From Chloroflexota bacterium (GTDB lineage Bacteria > Chloroflexota > Anaerolineae > 4572-78 > J111), in NCBI GenBank assembly GCA_016860845.1, contig BOKF01000057.1, forward strand, positions 1 through 54,328: a stretch of DNA of 54,328 nt, in the 5' to 3' direction. Below are positions 8,901-16,836 of this stretch, one piece after another (within the stretch, counting starts at the first letter, position 1; every line of letters starts with the position of its first letter). The notes under the pieces are model-generated. The model was not told where the DNA came from, ran no database searches, and saw nothing but the letters and a program-made list of their open reading frames with translations. The position numbers and the translations under genes are program-made.

Positions 8901-9527
8901 AGCCGACTCGCGCCAGGGTTCCAGCTCGATCTGACGGCTGGCATAGCGGCAGACCCGGCCATAGTCCTGCTGCGCTTCGTAGCTGTTGACCAGCAGGGCG
9001 AGGGCCTCCAGGGCCTGGCGGTGACAGGCTTCCTGGGTGAGGAGCTGCCACCACTCAAAGCGGGGGCAATTCGGCAGGGAAAAGCCGGCCAGAAAATCTC
9101 CCCGGTAGAGCGCAACGGCCCGGTCCAGCCGAACCAGGCAAGCCGGGCAAAGAGTCTGGCTCGGAGGGTGGTGGGTCCGGCTGACAGAGTAGCAGGTCTC
9201 GTATTCAGCCACGTCCAGCCAGTAGTCGCCGGCCGGATCGAACTGAACCTCTTTGGCGGTGACCAGCAGGTGCGGGGCGGGACCCTGGGAACCGGCCAGG
9301 GTGTGACGAAGCTGGTAGAGCGTCTGGCGCAAATTGTTGTGGGCTGCGGCCGGGGGACAATCCGGCCAGAGCAGGTCGAGCAGGGTGTCGCGGCGGTGGG
9401 GGCGGTTGGCTTCAACGGCCAGGTAGGCCAGCAAAGCCCGGACCTTGTCGGTGGCGAAGGAGGTCAGGGGGACATCATCCAGCGTTACCCGGAAGGAACC
9501 GAGTAGGAAAATGGCCAGATGGGACAT
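5904..9527 (-). CDS. SARP/BTAD regulator with AAA ATPase and TPR repeats, SARP-2
   Basis: About 1207 residues. The ATG at 9527 (MSHLAIFLLGSFRV) follows GGGGAG and begins directly with the winged helix; the in-frame codons back to 9575 look untranslated. Domains: DNA-binding about 5-95, BTAD about 115-275 (LYRGDFLAGFSLPNCPRFEWW), an AAA_16-type ATPase with P-loop GEAGSGKS near 318 and Walker B LLLTLDDLHWAD near 490, then helical repeats of TPR type to the end. The LDDLHWAD motif is shared with LAL-type LuxR regulators. Compared with SARP-1 it has a different ATPase type but the same genomic setting: a divergent small gene with an 11-bp-period operator. The ligand and targets are unknown. Confidence 0.9.
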   Translation of the reverse strand: MSHLAIFLLGSFRVTLDDVPLTSFATDKVRALLAYLAVEANRPHRRDTLLDLLWPDCPPAAAHNNLRQTLYQLRHTLAGSQGPAPHLLVTAKEVQFDPAGDYWLDVAEYETCYSVSRTHHPPSQTLCPACLVRLDRAVALYRGDFLAGFSLPNCPRFEWWQLLTQEACHRQALEALALLVNSYEAQQDYGRVCRYASRQIELEPWRESAYRRCMRALALSGQRGEALRQYDICRDQLAREMGIEPSAETTRLYQQIRARSLPGLRPPPADAPLPSPGPAVTTGPFDQFVGREAELAMLNRHLAEALAGRGRVLFIAGEAGSGKSLLLREFIRLALDTHPRLLVAGDRCDGRLGSGQPYQPFVGLLAALSGVGELHRPTPDEVIERQARRLRDVFPSVGQALVENGPALVGTLIPAQLLARRLAGLEPASQALQADLQTLLQANATGRNPNVVTSPDLPAIDQAALFEQVTQTLLALANLQPLLLTLDDLHWADEGSIHMLFHLGRRLANTPLLLVGAYRPEQVAPGHALSSALHELQARYGEIGLDLARSDGRQFLAALLDSQPNRLDDGFRETLYHHTEGHALFTTELLRGMTTRGELVQDGRGCWVTGSELKWDQLPARVEAVIAERMARLPEKCRKLLDAASVQGETFILELVARALDCRLAQVLELLSRLRPDRHDLVCALGVEPLTVPQRGYAHSQTLSRYRFRHFLFQQYIYQSLEPVARNWLHRVTGEGLEALTDLQAGEPSLQEAGPARLAWHFAQAGQAARAVDYLLQAGQEAYRLSANAEAIAYLQQGLALLEDLPATPQRARQELSLQLALGQALMVSQGYGLPAVKQAFDRAWTLYLQVGETPHVFVILFGLIAFYMVAGQLRVALELSEQFLRQAKQRSDRTALPVAQRLLGVIRLWLGQLVQARVHLEESIALYNSAQPQAPVLTYGQASAAIAMVDFAHNLWLLGYPDQARQWVEAARRRAEAESQTLTSVYVLTVSAIIYDLLGDWPNALILAEATITLSTEHGLVFWRAGGAMIREATRLRQGQAGPEILAEMRQNLAIYQATGAVVGLPYMLSLLAEALGRSEQPAEGLSLLAEAQAVVAETEHRTWDAELYRLQGELLLKAEGREARRKDEPPEVRAEACFQQAIAIAQRQEARSWELRATMSLCRLWQRQGKHTKARQTLAEIYGWFTEGFETPDLKKAKALLDELG

Positions 9528-9624
9528 TGGTTCTCCCCTACATTTGCCAAGAACAGAGTTCCCTCCCCCCGACAACCGGACAGGCTAGAAGCGGATCGGG
9601 AACAGTAACAATCAACTTGCTATC

Positions 9625-9630
9625 ATTATA
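9625..9630 (-). promoter_or_regulatory. -10 element for SARP-2
   Basis: A perfect TATAAT on the minus strand, about 98 nt before the SARP-2 ATG. Here the heptamer array lies upstream of the SARP promoter, unlike at SARP-1, so any autoregulation would work differently. Confidence 0.5.
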
Positions 9631-9668
9631 ACACATTTGGGGGCGGGACTCAATAGAAATTGGCGGCT

Positions 9669-9712
9669 TATAACGATTTTATAACGGATTTATAACGGCA
9701 GGGTGGTACGAT
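9669..9712 (+). promoter_or_regulatory. SARP-type operator (3 x TATAACG, 11-bp period) and -10 for small protein B
   Basis: TATAACG occurs exactly at 9669-9675, 9680-9686 and 9691-9697. Nine nucleotides later is TACGAT (9707-9712), a possible -10. Number, period and distance to the -10 match the array at 4658, while the heptamer differs at two of seven positions. That fits two regulators with separate specificities. Confidence 0.75.
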
Positions 9713-9739
9713 AAGGGGTGGCCCAAAATGGAGGGAAAG

Positions 9740-9958
9740 ATGGAAATTCCCAGCCCCAAGCGAGAACCAGTCGCCCCGGCCGGGCCGGCCTACCGGGCCT
9801 TCCTGCTGCGCTGCTGGCGAGAAGCGGGGGCCGGGCCGGGCGGCCAGGCGGCCTGGCGCTTCTGCCTGGTGGAGCCGGGCAACGGCGAGACCGAACATGG
9901 CTTTGCCAGCCTGGAAGCGCTGGTAGCTCACCTGCGGCAGGAGTTGGAGGGTGGCTAA
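9740..9958 (+). CDS. Small protein B, divergent partner of SARP-2 (same family as A)
   Basis: A 72-residue homologue of small protein A. The ATG at 9740 follows GGAGG with 5 nt spacing; an upstream ATG at 9728 overlaps that ribosome site. Shared pattern: AYRAFLL-x2-W, WRF-x-LVEPGNG and GFASLEALVAHL. The rest diverges and is Gly/Ala/Pro-rich. Soluble, no signal peptide. It sits behind the TATAACG array, and the next gene, a secreted protein, follows 108 nt later with no terminator visible. Function unknown; the paired context argues for a role coupled to the SARP. Confidence 0.7.
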   Translation: MEIPSPKREPVAPAGPAYRAFLLRCWREAGAGPGGQAAWRFCLVEPGNGETEHGFASLEALVAHLRQELEGG

Positions 9959-10066
9959 TGGGTGGTTGGATCACGCCCGACACCAGATTCAATTAAGTTG
10001 TTGTTATAAATCAAACTAATAGAGCCTATAGCCGAGCGGATGGCCGGACGTATGAAGGAGGTTATC

Positions 10067-10645
10067 GTGTCACCAAAATATTTGAGACTTAATATAATCT
10101 TGGCAGCGACTGCTCTTGCTTTGCTCGTGTTTATGCCAACTTACCAAGCCGCGGCATTAGACACCCAGCACGTTCTGGCAGACCAGGTTCAGAATGAATT
10201 GACCGGTTTGCCCAGAGGCCACGATGGCATGGCAAGCCAGGAATCTACAATCGTGGGTGCCCCGAACGCAGAGGAATGGAGAGAAAACGAGCGCAGAATC
10301 AAGATGGTAGCAGCCAAAGCGACATCAAAATATCTTTTTGTGTGTATCTACAACAATACCGCTGCGTCAATCCCATACACCTGGACATGGGAAGGTTACC
10401 GTTGCTGTAGGGAGTCCACACTGCAGCCATATCACAGTTGGTGTCATTGGTACCCTGGCAAAAATTACCCGCTAGACCGACGATTCTTTTATATCAAATT
10501 TTACGCCGATTTCGAGGGTCATCAACTCAAATCCTATAAGTGCGAACCAGTTTTCACCGAATCTAGCAACATACGGGACTGGTCAATCACACATTACTTT
10601 GGGAGTATTAGCTCCCATGAGTTTGACCTATATCGGCGCCAGTGA
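10067..10645 (+). CDS. Secreted Cys-containing protein, not recognised
   Basis: The GTG at 10067 is chosen because a perfect AAGGAGG lies 5 nt upstream; it gives a classical signal peptide (MSPKYLRLNIILAATALALL, cleavage near AAA). The mature part of about 160 residues has a polar linker and then an aromatic region with five Cys: VCIYNN, GYRCC, WCHW and YKCEP. No known domain is recognised. It may be co-transcribed with small protein B and so be under SARP-2. The Trp/Tyr-rich, Cys-containing fold suggests an exported binding or inhibitor protein, which is a guess. Confidence 0.65.
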   Translation: MSPKYLRLNIILAATALALLVFMPTYQAAALDTQHVLADQVQNELTGLPRGHDGMASQESTIVGAPNAEEWRENERRIKMVAAKATSKYLFVCIYNNTAASIPYTWTWEGYRCCRESTLQPYHSWCHWYPGKNYPLDRRFFYIKFYADFEGHQLKSYKCEPVFTESSNIRDWSITHYFGSISSHEFDLYRRQ

Positions 10646-10665
10646 CCAACCACGCCCCGTCTTGA

Positions 10666-10875
10666 TTATGGTCTCCTCTTGGGTAACAAGAGAACAACAC
10701 CAATCTGGCCCATAGCGGGATCAGTTTTCATTACATCGTATACATCATCCCATTCCCACCAGCCCTGTTCCGTTTTATACGAACAATAATCCCTAACAAG
10801 CAGATCCACAGATTGTCCTCTCAGAGCTTCAAGTGTGTCTCGGGGGGTGTTAGTATAACTGGATTTATAACCAGC
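10666..10875 (-). pseudogene. Remnant of a response-regulator receiver domain
   Basis: An open stretch of about 69 codons without a start reads AGYKSSYTNTPRDTLEALRG, then SVDLLVRDY, then WEWDDVYDVMKTDPAMGQIGVVLLLP. This follows the beta2-alpha2-beta3-alpha3-beta4 pattern of receiver domains, with D of VRDY at the phospho-acceptor position. The N-terminal acidic pocket and the Lys strand are missing. It explains most of the 424-nt gap between the secreted protein genes. Similarity is judged by eye and modest. Confidence 0.35.
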
Positions 10876-11069
10876 TTATCCCAGATAAGCCCCAAAAAAT
10901 TGGCCCAATTGGCGATCGCTATAGAGAAAAGGATATTTGTCATACGAAAATAAGATGAGGTTGTCATCTGGCTTACAGCAAGGAGGTGATATTTATATCT
11001 AAATTTGTCGGCAGTCATAGACTACATACCCATGTACGTCTTAATGTCGTTCTAGATTTAATTTGATTA

Positions 11070-12926
11070 ATGAGCAGGAGGGTAAAAAATGAAAAAGTTT
11101 GTGGAAATCTTTTGCTGTTTTTGGCAATAGCCCTGTCTTTCCCTGCCTCAACGGTAGCCCAAGAACCAACAGAGGAAAAATATAAAGTATTCCTCCCGGT
11201 TGTGACTTCTTCACAAGTGGCTCCAGCCCCAAAGATAGAGGAAACGACACCATTTCAGACTATCTTTAAGCAAGTCATAAACGAGCGTAAAGCAGCCGGC
11301 CTGCCAGTCCCATCGGTCACATATGAATACCAAGTTACCCCAGACCAGGCGGGACAAAATCTTACCGGTGCTACAGCCCCAACCAGTACCATCAAGATCA
11401 CCAGCAAGACCATCATCTATTTCGATGGTCCTGAACAAGCGGGATATGAAAAATGGCCTGCTTTAGTTGTCAAGGACAATCTGCCGCCTGATGTCGAAGG
11501 CGCGGTCTTGGAAGGAGATTACACCGAAACCTATCGTAAGACTATGGAAGAAAAATTCCCGGGAATTTGGAAGCAGTACGAATTTGGCCACGAACCCAGA
11601 AAGCATACCATTCGGGAAACAATCGAATTCACCTATCCTGAGGAGCGTTTGCTGGCGCCAGGCTCAATGCCTGTGGCTGAGGCGGTAACTTTAGAGCAAA
11701 TCTTGACGGGTTTCACTTATACGGGGCCGCACCTCAATTACGCTATCGAAGATGACTCGGAAGTCTGTATTCCGCTTCTTGGATGTTATACGATCTACTA
11801 TTTCAAAGCGGGTTTCGAGCTCGATTGGGCGCTCGGCCTCAGACTGCCGGCAGAGGCAAGCCTGATTGGCCCGGATCAGATGATACAAGGGTCTCCTTAC
11901 AGTTTTAACACCGCCATTACCCCGCTGGACTGGTCGGCAACGGACTACAGTAACACAGGTGTAGCGGCTGAGGGTGGTAATGAATTTGTCTTGCGGATGA
12001 TCTTCTTCGCCGGCGTGCAGGTTGAGGTGCTGGGAGTGGACCTTTGCCCAAGCTGTTACGCAAGAGTGGACGTTGATAGGTCTACAAGCTTTATCACGCC
12101 GTTTGGCCCTGGCGCCTTCTTCCCTATTCCTCCGGCAAATATTCCCGTCAAGGAATTTGACATGGCTGCCTTCTATTTTGGGGTCGGATTCCAGCTCGAC
12201 CCCAAGCTGGGTTCGGATAAGATTACCGCCGACTGGCAAGCCAGCAGCGATGCCTCGGGTAATGGGCTCGTTACCTACTCCAATCCCGGAACCTCTGTCC
12301 CATTCGGCCCAGTGAATGCCGCCGACCTGGATCCTTCGGACCAGGCCCAAATCAGGCTGACAGAGTTTCGCTATTGGTTCAACCAGTTTCTCATCGAACT
12401 TAGTGCCACTCTAGAGTTTGAGCTGTTTGGTTACGGGGTTTGGGATCCGTCTTTTTCCATTTACGAATTTGATCTCAGCGACTTGTCCAGTGGTTTGTAT
12501 CTTGGCGCTCACAAACAATGTGATTGGGACTTCACTTGTCAGGCAATTGGTCCTGACAACTCGATCGAGTTATCTATTCCGGTTGCACCACCTACCTCTA
12601 TTGAACTCACGTCATTCACCGCACAGGCCAGTGGTGACGGGGTAGTTTTGAACTGGGAAACCGCCGCCGAGCTCGACAGCGAAGGCTTCAATATCTGGCG
12701 AAGCGAGACGGCGGATGGTCTGTACGTCAAAGTTAACCTTAGCCTTATCCCGGCCCAAGGCAATGCCGATACCGGAGCCAGCTACCAATATATTGATATC
12801 GATGTAGTCCAAGGGACGACCTACTACTACAAGCTAGAGGATCTGGACACTGGCGGGGTCAGCACGTTTCACGGTCCCATATTGGTCAGAGCATCCTCTC
12901 CTCAATCGCTCTACTCCCGCCACTGA
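11070..12926 (+). CDS. Large secreted protein with C-terminal fibronectin-like domain
   Basis: 618 residues of unknown function. A signal peptide (basic MSRRVKNEK, core LLLFLAIALSFPA) is followed at once by YKVFLPVVTSS, an N-terminal copy of the LP motif seen in other exported proteins here. The middle is mostly beta-rich, with Cys pairs (CIPLLGC, CPSC). The last 110 residues (SIELTSFTAQ...LNWETAAELDSEGFNIWRS...YYYKLED) form the FnIII-like domain common at the ends of exported Chloroflexota proteins. Start oddity: the good AGGAGG site serves an ATG at 11089 in another frame, whereas the in-frame ATG at 11070 lacks a ribosome site. A one-base shift near the start, or a poor start, is possible. 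Confidence 0.75.
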   Translation: MSRRVKNEKVCGNLLLFLAIALSFPASTVAQEPTEEKYKVFLPVVTSSQVAPAPKIEETTPFQTIFKQVINERKAAGLPVPSVTYEYQVTPDQAGQNLTGATAPTSTIKITSKTIIYFDGPEQAGYEKWPALVVKDNLPPDVEGAVLEGDYTETYRKTMEEKFPGIWKQYEFGHEPRKHTIRETIEFTYPEERLLAPGSMPVAEAVTLEQILTGFTYTGPHLNYAIEDDSEVCIPLLGCYTIYYFKAGFELDWALGLRLPAEASLIGPDQMIQGSPYSFNTAITPLDWSATDYSNTGVAAEGGNEFVLRMIFFAGVQVEVLGVDLCPSCYARVDVDRSTSFITPFGPGAFFPIPPANIPVKEFDMAAFYFGVGFQLDPKLGSDKITADWQASSDASGNGLVTYSNPGTSVPFGPVNAADLDPSDQAQIRLTEFRYWFNQFLIELSATLEFELFGYGVWDPSFSIYEFDLSDLSSGLYLGAHKQCDWDFTCQAIGPDNSIELSIPVAPPTSIELTSFTAQASGDGVVLNWETAAELDSEGFNIWRSETADGLYVKVNLSLIPAQGNADTGASYQYIDIDVVQGTTYYYKLEDLDTGGVSTFHGPILVRASSPQSLYSRH

Positions 12927-13088
12927 TCTGGCCGATACATAGAGCCGGCAAAGAGCCTGGATCTCAATTCCGGGCTCTTCCGAAAAAAAGGCGTACCCTG
13001 GCGTGGGTAAGTCGCCCTGTTGAGTATGATTGTAGCTAAATAGAGCCAGGCCATTTGTGTGCGACTTATCAACCATACGAGGTAAGTA

Positions 13089-16000
13089 ATGAAGCGATTA
13101 GCACAATCAGATGGAGGCACAGATCATCAGCCGATTGGTTTCGCTCTTCGGGAGGCCATAAAAAGACCGCTACTGCTAGCCCTACTTTTCCTATTGTCAG
13201 GGTTCAGCTATCTTCAGCCCGGACCCGATGTGGGTTACACTCTGAACGTGGTGGAGATGGATGAAACCGGCGTGGTGCTGGAGTTTCGTCTGATTGATTT
13301 CAGCATCGAAACGCGGCTGCACGAAGGTGTAACCTATCAAACGGTGGCCGTGCCCGGTCTGGCCTCGATGACCGGGCCGGGCCAGCCCCAATTGCCCGGC
13401 CTGGGCCAGTTGCTGGGCACGCCCCCGGGCGGCATTGCCCAGATCAACGTCCTGGCAACCGAGTCCGAAACCCTTGACGGAATCCGCCTCTTCCCCACCC
13501 CCACCCTGACCTTCCCCGATCCGGATGGGCCGCCGGTTGAAACCTTCACCCTGGATACGGGGCTATACAGCCAGGATGCTTACTTCCCCGGTGCGCTGGC
13601 CGAGCCGGGCCTGACCGGCTGGTTGCGCGATCAACCCGTGGCTCAGGTGCGCCTGCATCCCTTCCAATACAATCCAGTGCAACAGCGGCTGGAACTTTAC
13701 CGCCGGCTGCGGATACGGGTGCTTTTCTCGCCGAGCCTGGCCCCTCAGGCGGTTGGTCCTGCTGCCCGACCCGACACACCTTACGAGCAGGTGCTGGCCA
13801 GCTCATTGCTTAATTACGGGGTCCTGCCACCCCTGGCCCCGCCCCCGCGTCCCGTCGCTCCTCAAGATATTTCTCCCCAGAATAGGGGACCGGCCCTCAA
13901 AATTTTTGTTGAGCAGGACGGCCTGTATCGCGTAACTTATGCGGACCTGCAAACCGCCGGCTTTAACTTGAGCGGGCTCAATCCGCACCATTTGCGTTTG
14001 GTCAACCACGGCGGTGAAGTCGCCATCTTTGTGCAAGGAGAGGCCGATGGAGTCTTTGACCCCGGGGATTGGCTGGAATTCTACGGGCTGGCCCCGGTCA
14101 GCCTGTTCACCTGGCGCAACGTCTATTGGTTGATGACTGGCGATGGGCCGGGACTGCGGATGGCCGCAGTGGATGGGGTGCCGGTCGGCGGGGGTTCAAC
14201 ACCAACGGCTTTTTACATTACGCTCCACCGGGAAGAAAATCACGAGTATTGGAAATCCCTGCCGAATGGTGACGGCCAGGATCACTGGTTTTGGGAACGA
14301 TTTCCGTCGGCGCCCCATACCAGCTCTTACACTTTTAACCTGCAAAACATTGCCGCTATCCAGGCCAATGCTTTTGTGCGTGTCAACGTGCACGGCCGCA
14401 CCAGCGTTTCCACCATCAACCCGGATCACCATACCCAAATTCTCCTCAACGGGAGCCTCATTGACGAAGCCTGGTGGGATGGCGAGGTCCCATTTGTTCA
14501 CAAGGTCACCGTCGCGCAACAACTATTCCGGGAGGGTACCAACACCCTGACGGTGAAGACACCCGGCGATACGGGCGCCGGCGTTGACAGCCTGTACCTC
14601 AACGGATTCGATATTGGCTATTGGGACAGATACGTTGCCGAAAACAACCAGCTTGCCTTTAGCGCACCCGGGGCCGGAACAACCAACTTTGTAATCAGAA
14701 ACTTTACCAGCCAAGCCATCCACGTTTACGACATCAGCAATCCCGCGCAGGTCAAACGTCTGGTCAACGTGACCATCGAGGCGGAAGGGAGCGCCTACCG
14801 AGTACGGGTTGGGGCTGAGGCCTCCCCGGATACACGGTACTTGGCCCTCACGGCCAATCAAAAGCGCACTCCGGCCGGCCTGCTGCTTGATACACCGTCG
14901 AGTTGGAAATCGCCGGAAAATGGGGCAGATTACCTGATCATTACCCACCAAGATTTCATCGAGGCAGCGGCCCGACTGGCTGACCAGCGCGCCAACCAGG
15001 GGCTGCGCGTGGTCACAGTCCAAATTACCGACCTTTACGACGAATTCAGCCACGGCCTCTTCGATCCACAGGCCATTCGTGACTTTTTGAGTTATACCTA
15101 TCACTACTGGTCGCCGCCCGCACCGCTGGAGGTGCTTTTGGTTGGCGACGCCAATTACGATTACAAAGATTATCTGGTCACGGGCAACGAAAACTATGTT
15201 CCCACCCATCTATTGGAGTCGAACCTGATCGGCCAAACGCCGACCGACAATTGGTTCGTCAGTATCAGCGGCGACGACCCGTTGCCCGATATGTTCATTG
15301 GCCGCCTGTCGATCCGGACGTTGGTCCAGGCCAACGCAGTTGTGGATAAGATTCTGGCCTACGAGCAAAATCCTCCAGGCGGTGACTGGAAACAACGCAT
15401 GCTCTTTGTCGCCGACGATGAAACCAGTTTTGAAACAATCTCTGACCAATTGATCGCCACGCTACCCGCTGGGTACACCCCGCAGCGTATTTACGCCAGT
15501 GCATATTCCCAGCCTTACGACCCGACATCAGACATCATCCGGGCAATAGGTCAGGGCACACTGATTGTTAATTACATTGGCCACGGGAGCGTGACTTCTT
15601 GGGGAAGTTGGTCCAGCATGAACATCTTCAACAACAGTGACATCACTAAACTAAATAATAGGCCACGTTATCCCTTTCTGGTGACAGGCAATTGCAATAA
15701 TGGTCTCTTTGCCCATCCCACCACCAAATATGCCTTGGCCGAAGAGTTTGTACGGGTGACCCAGCAAGGTGGGGTTGCGGCCTGGAGCCCAACCGGGTTG
15801 GGATATGCTTCCTGGCATAATAGTATGGCCGAGTCCTTGTATCAGACGATGTTTGGAGCTTTCATCTACCAACTGGGGCCGGCCATCACTGCGGCTAAAC
15901 TCAGGGCATTTATGCAATTAGGTTGGCCCGAACCCATCGAGATTTTTTCTCTCTTTGGCGATCCCGCCACCTCGCTCCAGATCGTTCAGCCGCGTCTGAG

Positions 16001-16367
16001 TCTTAATAAGATAGCGCTCGTCTCTCAAGTTCAGGCTGGCCAATTACTGACCTATACCCTGACCTACGCCAACTATGGCAACCAGCCGGCTGAGAATGTG
16101 GTGCTGACCGAAACGTACGACTCGCACACTCTATATCATACCGCCAACCCATCCCCCACCACTGATAACAACATCTGGCAGATTGGGTCATTACCGCCGG
16201 GCGGCTCTGGCACAATCACCCTCACGGTCCGGGTGAAGGAAAACGTTCCCAATGACGTTACGCTTTTCAATAAAGCGATGCTCAGCGGCGATGATCTCAG
16301 TCCTGAGATTGCCACTGTGGACACACCCCTCAGTTCCTCCACCTACCTGCCTATTATCTTAAAATAA
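13089..16367 (+). CDS. Secreted C25 (gingipain-type) cysteine peptidase with DUF11 tail
   Basis: 1092 residues. The ATG follows GAGG. A cytoplasmic N-terminus of about 30 residues precedes a hydrophobic segment (LLLALLFLLSGF) that acts as signal or anchor. Then come a propeptide-like region and the caspase-like C25 catalytic domain at about 610-960: VLLVGDANYDYKDY, catalytic His in NYIGHGS (H832) and catalytic Cys in VTGNCNNG (C869). A DUF11 domain (LSLNKIALVSQVQAGQLLTYTLTY) fills about 980-1080, and the protein ends in STYLPIILK. Both catalytic residues are present, so it is likely active at the cell surface. It lacks the Bacteroidetes Por-secretion C-terminal domain; the terminal LP motif may replace it. 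Confidence 0.88.
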   Translation: MKRLAQSDGGTDHQPIGFALREAIKRPLLLALLFLLSGFSYLQPGPDVGYTLNVVEMDETGVVLEFRLIDFSIETRLHEGVTYQTVAVPGLASMTGPGQPQLPGLGQLLGTPPGGIAQINVLATESETLDGIRLFPTPTLTFPDPDGPPVETFTLDTGLYSQDAYFPGALAEPGLTGWLRDQPVAQVRLHPFQYNPVQQRLELYRRLRIRVLFSPSLAPQAVGPAARPDTPYEQVLASSLLNYGVLPPLAPPPRPVAPQDISPQNRGPALKIFVEQDGLYRVTYADLQTAGFNLSGLNPHHLRLVNHGGEVAIFVQGEADGVFDPGDWLEFYGLAPVSLFTWRNVYWLMTGDGPGLRMAAVDGVPVGGGSTPTAFYITLHREENHEYWKSLPNGDGQDHWFWERFPSAPHTSSYTFNLQNIAAIQANAFVRVNVHGRTSVSTINPDHHTQILLNGSLIDEAWWDGEVPFVHKVTVAQQLFREGTNTLTVKTPGDTGAGVDSLYLNGFDIGYWDRYVAENNQLAFSAPGAGTTNFVIRNFTSQAIHVYDISNPAQVKRLVNVTIEAEGSAYRVRVGAEASPDTRYLALTANQKRTPAGLLLDTPSSWKSPENGADYLIITHQDFIEAAARLADQRANQGLRVVTVQITDLYDEFSHGLFDPQAIRDFLSYTYHYWSPPAPLEVLLVGDANYDYKDYLVTGNENYVPTHLLESNLIGQTPTDNWFVSISGDDPLPDMFIGRLSIRTLVQANAVVDKILAYEQNPPGGDWKQRMLFVADDETSFETISDQLIATLPAGYTPQRIYASAYSQPYDPTSDIIRAIGQGTLIVNYIGHGSVTSWGSWSSMNIFNNSDITKLNNRPRYPFLVTGNCNNGLFAHPTTKYALAEEFVRVTQQGGVAAWSPTGLGYASWHNSMAESLYQTMFGAFIYQLGPAITAAKLRAFMQLGWPEPIEIFSLFGDPATSLQIVQPRLSLNKIALVSQVQAGQLLTYTLTYANYGNQPAENVVLTETYDSHTLYHTANPSPTTDNNIWQIGSLPPGGSGTITLTVRVKENVPNDVTLFNKAMLSGDDLSPEIATVDTPLSSSTYLPIILK

Positions 16368-16373
16368 TCCAAG

Positions 16374-16704
16374 CACTGGACAGCGCCGAGTGCGGCGGAT
16401 CAGTTGAAGTTCTACGCCGTCATCGATCCCTACGACACCATCCCGGAGATGCACGACGAGGCTGACCTGATCAATAACAATATTGGCCTTCCCGCTCCCG
16501 CCAGTTGGGCCAGGGACTTTGGCGAAGGCGCTACTTCCTTTGAGCAGCATCCCAGCTACATCTATTTGGGCGAACGGGGTCTACCCTGTCACCTTGACCG
16601 TTAGTAACGGAGACGCCTCAGACATCAAGGTTAAGCTGAATTTCGTCACCGTCGCCGACGTGACGCCGATTTACCTGCCGCTGATCTTTAAGGACAGTCA
16701 ATAA
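16374..16704 (+). pseudogene. Frameshifted C-terminal relic of a secreted protein
   Basis: Two frames join to one product: FYAVIDPYDTIPEMHDEADLINNN (CARDB-like) up to PSYIYLG, then a shift near 16575, then GVYPVTLTVSNGDAS (PKD-like strand) and the end IYLPLIFKDSQ. There is no start or signal peptide. It directly follows the C25 gene and is probably the tail of a lost neighbour. Its LP motif near the C-terminus matches that of the intact proteins. Confidence 0.7.
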
Positions 16705-16740
16705 GCGCAACCTTCGAACAGGGATGTCCTAACACAAGCA

Positions 16741-16781
16741 AAAGGTGGGGCCCACCGGCAAAGTGGGCCGCACCTTATCTT
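16741..16781. terminator. Hairpin between converging genes
   Basis: AAGGTGGGGCCCAC pairs with GTGGGCCGCACCTT with one mismatch. It lies between the plus-strand relic and the minus-strand comM gene. T-runs are weak, so termination in either direction is only likely. Confidence 0.45.
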
Positions 16782-16836
16782 TCAGAGTACAACAAAGCGG
16801 CCACCGGCGTAGTTCACCCCACAGTTAAGCTGGGAA

